DNA from: Streptomyces glaucescens
GTDB taxonomy: Bacteria; Actinomycetota; Actinomycetes; Streptomycetales; Streptomycetaceae
Length of the DNA: 64,000 nucleotides
Assembly: GCF_000761215.1 (NCBI RefSeq)
Contig: NZ_CP009438.1
Span: forward strand, 6,242,501 to 6,306,500
Reading direction: 5' to 3'
Shown here: positions 1 to 8,419 of the stretch, in pieces
Position numbering within the stretch: the stretch's first letter is position 1
Layout: the number at the start of each line of letters is the position of its first letter
The notes under the pieces: generated by a model
Seen by the model: only the letters and a program-made list of their open reading frames with translations
Told to the model about the DNA's origin: nothing
Database searches by the model: none
Position numbers and translations under genes: made by a program

Positions 1-302
1 TCAACAACATCGTCGGCGGCGGCTTCCAGTGCGGTGCCCTCGGCTACGGCGCCTTCGCGCACGCCGCCGGCCGCGGGCTGATGCGGGAGGGCCTGGACCT
101 GGTGGTGGGCCACGCGTTCGGACCGATGCGGCTGCACCGGCTGGAGATCAACGTGCAGCCGGGGAACACCGCCTCCATCAACCTGGCGAAGGCCGCGGGC
201 TTCCGGCGCGAGGGCTTCTCCCCGAAGATGCTGTTCATCGACGGGGCCTGGCGCGATCACGAGCGCTGGGCGCTCACCGCCGAGATGCGCGACGCCGGTT
301 GA
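1..302 (+). CDS. GNAT family N-acetyltransferase, C-terminal part (gene begins before the window)
   Basis: The frame is open from base 3 and ends with TGA at 300-302; the start lies outside the window. The visible 99 residues carry the end of a RimJ/RimL-type GNAT fold. There is a segment with GLDLVVGHAFGPMRLHRLEI, then NVQPGNTASINLAKAAGFRREG, where the N..N/S..L..K.GF..EG pattern is the family's acetyl-CoA-binding end. Such enzymes acetylate N-termini or small amines; the substrate cannot be told. The last 29 bases overlap the 3' end of the convergent DUF6204 gene. Confidence 0.85.
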   Translation, partial: NNIVGGGFQCGALGYGAFAHAAGRGLMREGLDLVVGHAFGPMRLHRLEINVQPGNTASINLAKAAGFRREGFSPKMLFIDGAWRDHERWALTAEMRDAG

Positions 303-621
303 CCTTCATCGTGTCCAGGTCCGTGACGGTGGACCTCAGGCCCGTGAAACCGTAGCCGAGCCGCCTCAGCGCGGACTCGGCGCGGTCCTCCGCGATCGCC
401 GCCGCCATCTCCTCGCCGTCGGCGGCGTCCGACACCACGACGAACCGCATCGAGAAGTGCTTCAGCGGCGACGGCTCGTACGTCAGCGAACCCTCCTCGG
501 TGAACCGCATGCTCGCCAGTCCGTGCTCACCGGCCCCGGCCCGCAGCCGCGCCCGGGCCGCCTCGGTCAGCCCGTCCCAGGTGCCGCGCACGATCACCCG
601 GTACGTGTGCCGCTCGCTCAT
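274..621 (-). CDS. DUF6204 family protein
   Basis: A 115-residue cytosolic protein without signal or membrane segment. It begins MSERHTYRVIVRGTWDGL and has an alternating alpha/beta pattern with a central SMRFVVVSD strand. I recognise it as the actinobacterial DUF6204 family, whose function is unknown to me. The ATG at 621 is chosen because a purine-rich GAGGAAGAG lies just upstream, although the frame is open further. It is divergent from the arginase-like gene with about 60 bp between, and convergent with and overlapping the acetyltransferase. Confidence 0.7.
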   Translation of the reverse strand: MSERHTYRVIVRGTWDGLTEAARARLRAGAGEHGLASMRFTEEGSLTYEPSPLKHFSMRFVVVSDAADGEEMAAAIAEDRAESALRRLGYGFTGLRSTVTDLDTMKVNRRRASRR

Positions 622-685
622 CTCTTCCTCCCGCTCGGCCGATTCCGGTTGAAGGGCCGACTGTACGTCGCCGACGATGGACCCC

Positions 686-1591
686 ATGCGGAATATCGTG
701 GTGGTCGACGCCCCCTCCAACCTGGGCCTGCGCCCGCCCGCCCCCGGCACCGTGCCCGGCTGCTACAAGCTCGCCGGGGCCCTGCGGGAGCAGCGGATCG
801 TCCAGCGGCTGGGCGCTCTGGAAGGCGGAGTGGTGGTGCCCCCGCGCTACGACCGGGGCGACTGGCAGGAGGGCGACGGCGTCTTCAACGCCGCCGCCCT
901 CGCCGCGTACACCCGCAGACTGGCCGACCGTGTCGAGCACCACGTCCGCGCCGGCGACTTCCCCGTCGTGCTCGGCGGCGACTGCTCCATCCAGCTCGGC
1001 GCCTCGCTCGCGCTGCGCCGCCTGGGCCGGTACGGGCTGGTCGCGGTCGACGCCTCACCCGACTTCCGGCACCCCGGCAACTCGGACCGGATCGGCGCGG
1101 CGGGCGGCGAGGAGGTCGCGCTGGCCACCGGACGCGGACAGGAGGACCTCACCGACCTGGAGGGGCTGAAGCCCTACCTGCGCGACGAGGACGTGCGGTT
1201 CTTCGGCATCCGTGACGCGTTCCGCGACGACGAGGACTGCCGCGAACTCGCCGCGCTGAAGGTCCCCGTGGTGACCGTGGGCGACCTGCGGGAGTGGGGC
1301 GCGGACGCGCTCGCCCGGGCGGCCGCGCAGTCCTTCGCGTTTCCCGGACTGGCCGGATTCTGGGTCCACCTGGACGCCGACGTCCTGGACCCGGGCGTGA
1401 TGCCCGCCGTGGACAGCCCCGACGCCGACGGACTCCAGCCCGGTGAACTCGTCGACCTGCTGCGCCCGTTGCTGTCCTCCCCGCTCTGCGTCGGCTTCAA
1501 CGTCACCATCTACGACCCCGACCTCGACCCGGACGGCACGGCCGGGGCGCTGCTCACCGACATCGTCGTGAACGCCTTCGCCCGCTCCTGA
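686..1591 (+). CDS. Arginase/agmatinase-fold protein with altered metal ligands
   Basis: A 301-residue protein of the ureohydrolase (arginase/agmatinase/formiminoglutamase) superfamily. The three ligand regions can be placed: GGDCS at 97-101 (canonical GGDHS), DASPD at 122-126 (canonical DAHxD) and HLDAD at 228-232 (canonical SFDxD). The acidic ligands are kept, but both histidines of the di-manganese site are replaced, by Cys and Ser. It therefore may use another metal arrangement or a different reaction. The ATG at 686 is preferred because MRNIVVVDAP begins the first strand; an in-frame ATG at 677 is possible. The substrate is unknown. Confidence 0.8.
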   Translation: MRNIVVVDAPSNLGLRPPAPGTVPGCYKLAGALREQRIVQRLGALEGGVVVPPRYDRGDWQEGDGVFNAAALAAYTRRLADRVEHHVRAGDFPVVLGGDCSIQLGASLALRRLGRYGLVAVDASPDFRHPGNSDRIGAAGGEEVALATGRGQEDLTDLEGLKPYLRDEDVRFFGIRDAFRDDEDCRELAALKVPVVTVGDLREWGADALARAAAQSFAFPGLAGFWVHLDADVLDPGVMPAVDSPDADGLQPGELVDLLRPLLSSPLCVGFNVTIYDPDLDPDGTAGALLTDIVVNAFARS

Positions 1592-1681
1592 CCGGCAGGC
1601 CCCGGTGCGGCGCGCCCCGCGCCGGGGCCGCTGACCGCCCGCCACGACTCCCGGAGGCGCCCGCCCGCCCCGTGACGGTGC

Positions 1682-1706
1682 GTTACCCGCGACCCGCGCC
1701 GGGTAC
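1682..1706 (+). promoter_or_regulatory. Possible SigB-type stress promoter, near-leaderless
   Basis: GTTA at 1682-1685, a 15-bp spacer, then GGGTAC at 1701-1706. This resembles the Streptomyces SigB-group consensus (GNNT/GTT, 14-16 bp, GGGTAY). The hexamer ends only 9 bp before the ATG of the holin-like gene, and there is no Shine-Dalgarno sequence, which suggests a leaderless transcript. GGGTAC is frequent by chance at this G+C, so the call is tentative. Confidence 0.4.
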
Positions 1707-1715
1707 CCGGCGGCC

Positions 1716-2240
1716 ATGGACCGCTTGGAGCATCTGGACAAACACCTCGCCGACGAGCTGGCACAGGTGGCGCGCGAGACCATCCGCGACGAACTGCGGC
1801 GGCAGACCCGCAAGCAGCGCCGTACGGCCATGCTGTACGCCGCGTCCGGCACCGTCGCGCTCTACGCGGGCGCCGCCCTCTCGCTCGCCGTCGGCCTCGC
1901 CCTCGCGCTGGCGATGCCCGACTGGGCCGCCGCGCTGATCACCGCGGCGCTGCTCGCCGTCGTCGCCTACGCGCTGCGCGGCGCCGCCCGGCCCAAGCAC
2001 CCGTCGACGCACCACGCCGACGGCGGGCACGGGACCGGCGCCACCCCGCCCGGCGGCCCCGGCACGGGCATCCCGCCGATGCCGCAGGTCGCCCCGGGCG
2101 TCCCGGGTGCGGCCGGTGCGGCGACCGGCGCACCCGGCACGGGCGTCCCGGGTCCCGGCACCGTGGCCCCCGGCCGGATGTCCGCCCCCGCGCCGCGGGC
2201 GGACGACGTCGACCCCGAGAACCCGCAGTACCGGGCGTGA
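1716..2240 (+). CDS. Phage-holin-family-like integral membrane protein
   Basis: A 174-residue protein with an amphipathic charged N-terminus (about residues 1-40, rich in E/R/K), two hydrophobic helices at roughly 43-70 and 74-90, and a long Gly/Pro/Ala tail (about 105-174) that is probably disordered. Small actinobacterial proteins of this shape are usually annotated as phage holin family (Actino-holin), but no lysis role is implied. It has no ribosome-binding site and sits 9 bp after a GGGTAC motif. Its stop overlaps the GTG of the next gene, so the two are probably co-expressed. Confidence 0.65.
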   Translation: MDRLEHLDKHLADELAQVARETIRDELRRQTRKQRRTAMLYAASGTVALYAGAALSLAVGLALALAMPDWAAALITAALLAVVAYALRGAARPKHPSTHHADGGHGTGATPPGGPGTGIPPMPQVAPGVPGAAGAATGAPGTGVPGPGTVAPGRMSAPAPRADDVDPENPQYRA

Positions 2241-3334
2241 TCCGCATGCGCGGGCCGGGAGCGCCGGGGCGCGGCAGAACCGTCGTGGTCACCGGGGCCA
2301 GTGGAGGCGTGGGCCGGGCGACGGCCCGCGCCTTCGCCGCGCGCGGGGACCGGGTGGCCCTGCTGGCCCGGGGCCGCGCAGGGCTCCGGGCCGCGGCCGG
2401 CGAAGTCCGGCAGGCGGGCGGGCAGGCCCTGGTCGTTCCCGTCGACGTGGCCGACGCCGAGGCCGTCGACGCCGCCGCCCAGCGGGTCGTGGACGAGTTC
2501 GGACCCATCGACGTCTGGGTCAACAACGCCTTCTCGGGGATCTTCGCCCCGTTCACCGAGATCACGCCCGACGAGTTCCGGCGGGTCACCGAAGTGACCT
2601 ACCTGGGCTATGTGTTCGGCACCCGGGCCGCGTTGCGGCACATGCTGCCGCGCGACCGGGGGACCGTCGTACAGGTGGGGTCCGCGCTCGCCTACCGGGG
2701 CGTCCCGCTGCAGTCCGCGTACTGCGGGGCCAAGCACGCGATCCAGGGCTTCAACGAGTCGCTGCGGTGCGAGCTGCTGCACCGGGGCAGCCGGGTGCGC
2801 ACCACGATGGTGCAGCTCCCGGCGGTCAACACGCCGCAGTTCGACTGGGTGCTCAGCCGGATGCCGGGCCGCGCCCGGCCGGTGGCGCCGGTGTACCAGC
2901 CGGAGGTCGCGGCCCGGGCGATCGTGCACGCGGCCTCCCACGCCCGCCGGCGCGAGTACTGGGTCGGCGGTTCCACGGCCGCGACCCTGCTCGCCAACGC
3001 GGTGGTGCCGGGTCTGCTCGACCGGTACCTGGCCCGCACCGGGAACGGCTCCCAGCAGGACGCCGGACAGCCCCCGCGGCAACCGGGGAGCCCCGGCAAC
3101 CTGTGGACCCCGGCCGACGGGCCGCACGGCAAGGACTTCGGGGCGCACGGCCGCTTCGACGCGGAGGCCCACGACGGCGGCCCGCAGCCCTGGCTGTCCC
3201 GCCACCGCGGGCGGCTGGGCGCCGCGCTCACCGTCGGCGCGGGGCTCCTCGCGGTCCGGCGGATGTGGCGACCGAGACGTCCCCAGGGGGTGTCCGCGGC
3301 GTCCCGCCTGCCCCGGGGCGTCCGGCAGGGGTGA
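2237..3334 (+). CDS. SDR family NAD(P)-dependent oxidoreductase with C-terminal extension
   Basis: A short-chain dehydrogenase of 365 residues. The Rossmann motif TGASGGVG is near residues 20-27, NNAFSG is the NNAG-like motif, the catalytic Ser lies in QVGSALAY, and the YxxxK pair is in YCGAKH. The family norm is about 250-280 residues; here about 80 more residues follow, with a Gly/Pro linker and a hydrophobic stretch (GAALTVGAGLLAV) that may be a membrane anchor. The GTG start overlaps the upstream stop (GTGA); an ATG three codons on is the alternative. The substrate is unknown. Confidence 0.85.
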   Translation: MIRMRGPGAPGRGRTVVVTGASGGVGRATARAFAARGDRVALLARGRAGLRAAAGEVRQAGGQALVVPVDVADAEAVDAAAQRVVDEFGPIDVWVNNAFSGIFAPFTEITPDEFRRVTEVTYLGYVFGTRAALRHMLPRDRGTVVQVGSALAYRGVPLQSAYCGAKHAIQGFNESLRCELLHRGSRVRTTMVQLPAVNTPQFDWVLSRMPGRARPVAPVYQPEVAARAIVHAASHARRREYWVGGSTAATLLANAVVPGLLDRYLARTGNGSQQDAGQPPRQPGSPGNLWTPADGPHGKDFGAHGRFDAEAHDGGPQPWLSRHRGRLGAALTVGAGLLAVRRMWRPRRPQGVSAASRLPRGVRQG

Positions 3335-3483
3335 GGGCGGGCGCGGGCCGCCGAGGACGCCGTGCCCGGCCGGTCCGGCGGGCCACCGGCCGAGCGGGCG
3401 TACCGGTCCCGCGGCCCCACGGTCCCACCGCCCCACGGCCGTCCGGTACCGGCCCTGCCGGTGGTCGACGCCGCACCGCCCCG

Positions 3484-4443
3484 TCAGTTCCCCGGGAGCT
3501 GCGGCAGCACCTTGGTCCGGTAGAAGTCGAAGAAGCCGCGCTGGTCGGGGCCGATCTGGTTGACGTAGACCGTGTCGAAGCCCGCGTCGGCGAACGCGGT
3601 CAGCGCCGCCACATGCTCGTCCACGTCGTCCCCGCAGACGCCCCGCTCCGCGATCATCTCCTCCGTCACCAGCGGCTGGAGCTGCTCGAAGTGGCGTGGC
3701 GAGGGCAGGACCTGGCCCATCTCGCCGGGCAGGTACTCGTTGAACCACAACCGGTGCACCGTGCGGACCGCCTCGTCGCGGTCGGTGCCGTAGCAGACCT
3801 TGGTGCCGCCGATGACGGGCTTGCCGCCCCCGCCGCCGTCGCGGAACCGCCGCACCATGTCCGCCTCGGGCATCATCGTGATGTAGCCGTCGCCCACGCG
3901 TGACGCCAGCGCGGTGGCCTTCGGGCCGAAGCCGGAGACGTCGATCGGGACGGGCTCGTCCGGGACCGTGTACAGGCGGGCGTTCTCCACCGTGTAGTGG
4001 GTGCCGTGGTGGGTCACCTCCTCGCCCGTGAACAGGCGGCGCATCACGTGGATCGCTTCCTCCAGCATCTCCAGCCGGACGTCGGCGGGCGGCCAGGTGT
4101 GGCCGAGGATGTGCTCGTTCAGGGCCTCGCCCGAGCCGACTCCGAGCCGGAAGCGGCCGTTCGTCATCACCGCGCTCGTCGCCGCGGCCTGCGCCACCAC
4201 CGCCGGGTGGACGCGCACCGTCGGGCAGGTCACCGCCGTCTCGATCGGCAGCGACACCGCCTGCGAGAGCGCGCCGATCACCGACCACACGAACGGGCTC
4301 TCGCCCTGGGCGTCGTGCCAGGGGTGGTAGTGGTCGGAGATCCACAGCGACCGGAATCCGGCCTGTTCGGCCATCCTGGCCTGTTCCACGAGGTCCGCGG
4401 GGCCGTGCTCCTCGCAGGAGAGGAAGTAGCCGTACTCGGGCAT
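3484..4443 (-). CDS. F420-dependent LLM-class oxidoreductase (TIGR03557/FGD-like)
   Basis: A 319-residue luciferase-like (TIM-barrel) enzyme. The N-terminus MPEYGYFLSCEEHGPADLVE, the motif SDHYHPWHDAQGESPFVW and GVGSGEALNEHILG match the subfamily close to F420-dependent glucose-6-phosphate dehydrogenase. It probably transfers hydride between F420 and an unidentified substrate. The ATG at 4443 has a GGAGG sequence 7-8 bases upstream. A GTTC-N14-GGGTAC promoter-like pair lies about 50 bp upstream, suggesting stress control. Confidence 0.85.
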   Translation of the reverse strand: MPEYGYFLSCEEHGPADLVEQARMAEQAGFRSLWISDHYHPWHDAQGESPFVWSVIGALSQAVSLPIETAVTCPTVRVHPAVVAQAAATSAVMTNGRFRLGVGSGEALNEHILGHTWPPADVRLEMLEEAIHVMRRLFTGEEVTHHGTHYTVENARLYTVPDEPVPIDVSGFGPKATALASRVGDGYITMMPEADMVRRFRDGGGGGKPVIGGTKVCYGTDRDEAVRTVHRLWFNEYLPGEMGQVLPSPRHFEQLQPLVTEEMIAERGVCGDDVDEHVAALTAFADAGFDTVYVNQIGPDQRGFFDFYRTKVLPQLPGN

Positions 4444-4490
4444 GGGGGGTACCTCCGCGACGGGCGGCTCGGGTGGGGGACCCGGACCGA

Positions 4491-4514
4491 GTACCCGGCG
4501 CCCGGCGGGGGAAC
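4491..4514 (-). promoter_or_regulatory. Possible SigB-type stress promoter for the F420 oxidoreductase
   Basis: On the minus strand GTTC (4514-4511) is followed by a 14-bp spacer and GGGTAC (4496-4491). This is the best match in the window to the SigB-group pattern, and it lies 47 bp upstream of the ATG at 4443 with a good ribosome-binding site between. Confidence 0.5.
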
Positions 4515-4654
4515 CGGCGCACGTTTGGGTGCCCCGGCCAGGGGGACGCGGATAGCTCGTACGGGAGGCCGGGGCGCCCTGTGTCCGCGTGCCCGCCGTA
4601 CGGCCCGACCTGCCCGCCCGCATTCCCCACGGGCGAGACCGCCGGAGGAGGACC

Positions 4655-4798
4655 GTGAGTCGACCCCGCATCGTGATCGTCGGTGCCGGCTTCGCCGGCT
4701 GCCGGACGGCCCGGGAGCTGTCCCGCGCGGCCCGGGGGAAGGCCGCGATCACCCTGCTGAACCCGGCCGGCCACTTCCTGTACCCGCCGCTCGGGGTC
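4655..4798 (+). pseudogene. Truncated N-terminus of an NDH-2-like FAD/NAD(P) oxidoreductase
   Basis: The GTG at 4655 follows GGAGGAGGA and starts MSRPRIVIVGAGFAGCRT. The GxGxxG FAD-binding turn is followed by LLNPAGHFLYPPL, the second strand typical of type II NADH dehydrogenase-like flavoproteins, which run to about 400-450 residues. After about 48 residues the homology stops in Gly/Arg/Pro-rich sequence without domain features. No NAD-binding or C-terminal part is present. I read it as a remnant left by a deletion. The frame stays open all the way into the transketolase frame, but this is a high-G+C effect. Confidence 0.6.
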
Positions 4799-4940
4799 CG
4801 TCCCGCTGGACACGGACAGGCCGGGACTCCCGCGCCTGCCGGGGGAGGGGCGGGAGCGCGGGCCGGGGAACCGGCGAGGGGAGAGGCCCGGGAACGGGGG
4901 ACAGGGGGACGACCGTACGGAGGCCACCAGGAGGTGGGCC

Positions 4941-5522
4941 GTGTCCGAGAACGCGAAGAACCAGCCGGGGCCCGAGGTCCCGGAACCCGCGGAGACCGAG
5001 CCGGGGCCCGAACCCGCGAGGAACCAGCCGGGTGGGGAGCCCGCGAGGAACCAGCCGGGTGGGGAGCCCGCGAGGAACCAGCCGGGTGGGGAGCCCGCGA
5101 GGAACCAGCCGGGTGGGGAGCACGGGCGGGGCGGTGGCCGTGCCGTGGGGGCCGTCGTGGCGGGGGACGCGGAGTGGTCCGGGGTGGCCGGGCCGTTCCT
5201 GGACGCCGAGTCGCCCGGACCCGCCGGGTCCGCGGAGATCGAGCCCTCCGGGCCCGGCGAGACCGTGACCGGCGACGAGGGGTCGAGCCCCGCCGAGCCG
5301 CACTCCCCTCCCCGCCGGAGTCCCGGCCCCGGGCCCGCCGACCCGCGGGCCGGACGCGAACCGCCGGGTCCGGACGCCGGACCCGAACCGGCCGGGCACC
5401 GCACGGGACCCGAACCCCCCGGACCGGTCAGGAGCACCGACCTGCCCTCCGGATCCGCCGACCCCACCGACCCAACCGTCCCCACCGACCAGTCCGACCA
5501 GTCCGACCGAGGAGAGCGATGA
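4941..5522 (+). CDS. Disordered Pro/Gly/Glu-rich protein with four 9-residue repeats
   Basis: A 193-residue low-complexity protein starting at GTG 4941, after AGGAGG, and ending in a TGA that overlaps the transketolase ATG (ATGA), so the two are translationally coupled. Residues about 25-60 are four exact copies of PARNQPGGE; the rest is rich in P, G, E, S and D and ends in a TDQSDQSD tail. No hydrophobic segment or known domain is visible. It could be a real disordered protein or a coupling leader. Codon bias and the strong ribosome-binding site favour translation. Confidence 0.55.
   Translation: MSENAKNQPGPEVPEPAETEPGPEPARNQPGGEPARNQPGGEPARNQPGGEPARNQPGGEHGRGGGRAVGAVVAGDAEWSGVAGPFLDAESPGPAGSAEIEPSGPGETVTGDEGSSPAEPHSPPRRSPGPGPADPRAGREPPGPDAGPEPAGHRTGPEPPGPVRSTDLPSGSADPTDPTVPTDQSDQSDRGER
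5013..5120 (+). repeat. Four exact 27-bp tandem repeats
   Basis: The unit begins CCCGCGAGGAACCAGCC and is 27 bp long. Four copies lie end to end at 5013-5039, 5040-5066, 5067-5093 and 5094-5120 without mismatch. The length is a multiple of three, so copy-number change would keep the frame of the disordered protein. Confidence 0.95.
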
Positions 5523-7372
5523 ACACCGACGAACTCGTGGAGCTCGGCCAGCAGTTGCGCGTCGACAGCGTGCGGGCGGCGGCCGCCGCCGGCTCCGGGC
5601 ACCCCACGTCCTCGATGTCCGCCGCCGACCTGATGGCCGTCCTGCTGGCCAACCACCTGCGCTACGACTTCGACCGCCCCGACCACCCCGGCAACGACCG
5701 CTTCATCCTGTCGAAGGGACACGCGTCGCCCCTGATGTACTCGGTCTTCAAGGCGGCCGGCGCGCTCGACGACGACGAACTGCTGACGTTCCGGAAGCTG
5801 GGCAGCCGGCTCGAGGGGCATCCCACACCGCGGCGGCTGCCGTGGGTGGAGACGGCCACCGGATCGCTGGGGCAGGGACTGCCCGTCGGCGTCGGGATCG
5901 CCCTGTCCGGCAAGCGGCTGGAACGCGCCGACTACCGCGTCTGGGTGGTGTGCGGCGACAGCGAACTGGCCGAGGGCTCCGTGTGGGAGGCCGCCGAACA
6001 CGCCGGCCACGAGCGGCTCGACAACCTCGTCGCGATCGTCGACGTCAACCGGCTCGGCCAGCGCGGTCCCACCCGGCACGGCCACGACCTGGACGCCTAC
6101 GCCCGCCGCTTCCGCGCCTTCGACTGGCACACCATCGAGGTCGACGGCCACGACGTCGACGCGATCGACCGGGCCTACGGCGAGGCCGTCTCCACCCTCG
6201 GCCAGCCCACCGCGATCCTCGCCCGCACGCTCAAGGGCAAGGGCGTCGAGGGCGTCGAGGACCGCGAGGGCCTGCACGGGAAGCCGCTGCCGGACGCCGA
6301 CGAGGCCATCGCCCAACTGGGCGGGAAACGCGACCTCGTCGTCCAGGTGCACCAGCCGCCCGGCGACCGGGCCCTGCGCTCGGTGCCGACCGGGCCGGGC
6401 GTCGACCTCCCCCGGTGGGAGCGCGGCGGCGACCCGACCGCCACCCGCGACGCCTACGGCAAGGCGCTCGCCGCCCTCGGCACCGCCCGGGACGACATCG
6501 TCGCCCTCGACGGGGAGGTCGGCGACTCCACCCGCGCCGAGTACTTCGCCAAGGAGCACCCCGACCGGTACTTCGAGTGCTACATCGCCGAGCAGCAGAT
6601 GGTCGCCGCGGCGGTCGGTCTCGCCGCCCGCGGCTGGGTGCCGTACGCCTCCTCCTTCGCCGCCTTCCTCAGCCGCGCCTACGACTTCGTGCGGATGGCG
6701 TCGGTGAGCGGCGCCGGGATCAACCTGGCCGGCTCCCACGCGGGCGTCGCCATCGGCCAGGACGGGCCCTCCCAGATGGGCCTGGAGGACCTGGCGATGT
6801 TCCGTGCCGTGCACGACTCGACCGTGCTGTACCCGTGCGACGCCAACCAGACGGCCCGGCTGGTCGCGGAGACGGCCGGCCTGGACGGCATCCGCTACCT
6901 GCGCACCTCGCGCGGCGCCACCCCGGTGATCTACGGCCCGGACGAGGAGTTCCCGATCGGCGGCAGCAAGGTGCTGCGCTCCTCCGGCGAGGACCGGCTC
7001 ACCGTGGTCGCGGCCGGCGTCACCGTGCCCGAGGCGCTGGCCGCCGCCGACGCCCTCGACCGGGAGGGCATCCGGGTGCGGGTGATCGACCTGTACTCCG
7101 TCAAGCCCGTCGACCGGGCGACGCTGCGTCAGGCCGCGGAGGACACCGGCTGCCTGGTCACCGTGGAGGACCACCACCCGGAGGGCGGCCTCGGGGACGC
7201 CGTCCTCGACGCGTTCCTCGACGGGCGCCCGGTGCCGCGTCTGGTCCGCCTCGCGGTCCGGACGATGCCCGGCTCCGCGTCTCCCGAGGAGCAGCTGCAC
7301 GCCGCCGGCATCGACGCCGAGTCGATCGCCGCCTCCGTCCGTCTGCTGGTGGAGCAGGCGATCGTCCGGTGA
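5519..7372 (+). CDS. tkt: Transketolase
   Basis: A 617-residue thiamine-diphosphate enzyme that moves two-carbon ketol units in the pentose phosphate pathway. Landmarks in order: GHPTSSMSAADL (about 27-38), SKGHASPLMYSVFKAAGAL, GSLGQGLPVGVG, the Mg/ThDP region CGDSELAEGSVWEAAEHAG with the later DVNRLGQ, the pyrimidine-domain catalytic Glu in AEQQMVAAAVGLA, and a C-terminal domain ending near residue 617. The length is slightly below the 660-700 of typical TktA. The ATG overlaps the preceding stop and the stop overlaps the GTG of the next gene. As a copy beside gas-vesicle genes it is probably an accessory isozyme. Confidence 0.93.
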   Translation: MNTDELVELGQQLRVDSVRAAAAAGSGHPTSSMSAADLMAVLLANHLRYDFDRPDHPGNDRFILSKGHASPLMYSVFKAAGALDDDELLTFRKLGSRLEGHPTPRRLPWVETATGSLGQGLPVGVGIALSGKRLERADYRVWVVCGDSELAEGSVWEAAEHAGHERLDNLVAIVDVNRLGQRGPTRHGHDLDAYARRFRAFDWHTIEVDGHDVDAIDRAYGEAVSTLGQPTAILARTLKGKGVEGVEDREGLHGKPLPDADEAIAQLGGKRDLVVQVHQPPGDRALRSVPTGPGVDLPRWERGGDPTATRDAYGKALAALGTARDDIVALDGEVGDSTRAEYFAKEHPDRYFECYIAEQQMVAAAVGLAARGWVPYASSFAAFLSRAYDFVRMASVSGAGINLAGSHAGVAIGQDGPSQMGLEDLAMFRAVHDSTVLYPCDANQTARLVAETAGLDGIRYLRTSRGATPVIYGPDEEFPIGGSKVLRSSGEDRLTVVAAGVTVPEALAAADALDREGIRVRVIDLYSVKPVDRATLRQAAEDTGCLVTVEDHHPEGGLGDAVLDAFLDGRPVPRLVRLAVRTMPGSASPEEQLHAAGIDAESIAASVRLLVEQAIVR

Positions 7373-8295
7373 GCGGCGCGCAGACGCGCACGGTACGGGC
7401 GGGCCGCCGTACGGTCGAGGTGCGGCGGCCCGGCAAGGTCCTCTTCCCGGCCGGCGACGGCCACCCGGAGTACACCAAGGGAGACCTCGTCGACTACTAC
7501 CGGTCCGTCGCGCCCTTCCTGTTGCCCCATGTGCGCGGCCGGCCGCTGATGCTGGAGATGCACCCGGACGGCGTCGACGGCCCCGCCTTCATGCAGAAGA
7601 ACACCCCGGACGGCTACCCGGACTGGATCACCCGCGTCGAGGTGCCCAAGGAGGGCGGCACCGTCCGCCACACCGTCTGCGACGACTCCGCTACCCTCGT
7701 CCACCTGGCCGGCCAGGCCTGTGTCACGCTGCACCGCTGGCTGTCGCGCGGCGACCGGCCGGACCACCCCGACCGGATGGTCTTCGACCTCGACCCCTCC
7801 GGCGACGACTTCGCACCCGTGCGGGAGACGGCCGTGCTGCTCGGTGAACTCCTCGACGAACTGCGGCTGCCGTCGGCCCTGATGACCACCGGTTCGCGCG
7901 GACTGCACGTCGTGGTGCCGCTGAACGGGCGGCACGGCTTCGACGAGGTACGGCACTTCGCCCGCGACGTCGCCGACACGCTCGCCGCCGGACACCCCGA
8001 CCGGCTCACCACCGCCGCCCGCAAGAAGGACCGCGACGACCGCCTCTACCTGGACGTCCAGCGCAACGGCTACGCCCAGACGGCCGTCGCCCCCTTCACC
8101 GTCCGCGCCCGCCCCGGCGCGCCCGTCGCCGTGCCCGTCGCCTGGGACCAGCTCGACGAACCCGGCTTCGGGCCGCGCCGCTGGACCGTCGCCGACGCCG
8201 TCGACCAGGCCCGCACCAACCCCTGGGCGGGCGTGATGAGCCGGGGCCGCGCCCTCGGGCCGGCCCGGCGCAGGCTCGACGCGCTGCGCGGCTGA
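7369..8295 (+). CDS. Stand-alone LigD-type polymerase (non-homologous end-joining primase-polymerase domain)
   Basis: A 308-residue protein matching only the polymerase domain of LigD. It has RPGKVLFPAGDGHPEYTKGDLVDYY near the N-terminus, LMLEMHPDGVDGPAFMQKN, the catalytic DLDPSGDDF motif (the two metal-binding aspartates), and TTGSRGLHVVVPL with the conserved His. Such proteins add ribo- or deoxyribonucleotides at broken DNA ends together with Ku. No ligase or nuclease domain and no ku gene is present here. The GTG start overlaps the transketolase stop (GTGA). Confidence 0.88.
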   Translation: MSGAQTRTVRAGRRTVEVRRPGKVLFPAGDGHPEYTKGDLVDYYRSVAPFLLPHVRGRPLMLEMHPDGVDGPAFMQKNTPDGYPDWITRVEVPKEGGTVRHTVCDDSATLVHLAGQACVTLHRWLSRGDRPDHPDRMVFDLDPSGDDFAPVRETAVLLGELLDELRLPSALMTTGSRGLHVVVPLNGRHGFDEVRHFARDVADTLAAGHPDRLTTAARKKDRDDRLYLDVQRNGYAQTAVAPFTVRARPGAPVAVPVAWDQLDEPGFGPRRWTVADAVDQARTNPWAGVMSRGRALGPARRRLDALRG

Positions 8296-8348
8296 CCGTC
8301 CAGGACAGCCGCCGTCGCCGCGGCGGGCCGTCAGGGCACGGTCCAAGT

Positions 8349-8419
8349 ACCGGCCGGGGCAGCGGTCCGGGCACCGGCCGGGGCAGCGGTCCGGGCACCG
8401 GCCGGGGCAGCGGTCCGGC
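8349..8419 (+). repeat. Three 24-bp tandem repeats ahead of the gas-vesicle operon
   Basis: The unit ACCGGCCGGGGCAGCGGTCC plus four bases occurs at 8349, 8373 and 8397, the third with a small change at its end. Each unit contains the palindrome CCGGCCGG. It fills the space between the polymerase stop and the gvpO leader. Confidence 0.9.

Noticed and set aside
1967..7300. A minus-strand open frame of about 1777 codons
   Set aside because: It runs antisense through the SDR, F420 oxidoreductase, disordered-protein and transketolase genes. It has no domain sequence and is the usual shadow frame of high-G+C coding DNA.
4589..7372. A single frame open from the flavoprotein remnant through to the transketolase end, suggesting a fusion protein
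   Set aside because: The transketolase has its own ATG and ribosome-binding site overlapping an upstream stop, and the piece between is featureless in this frame.
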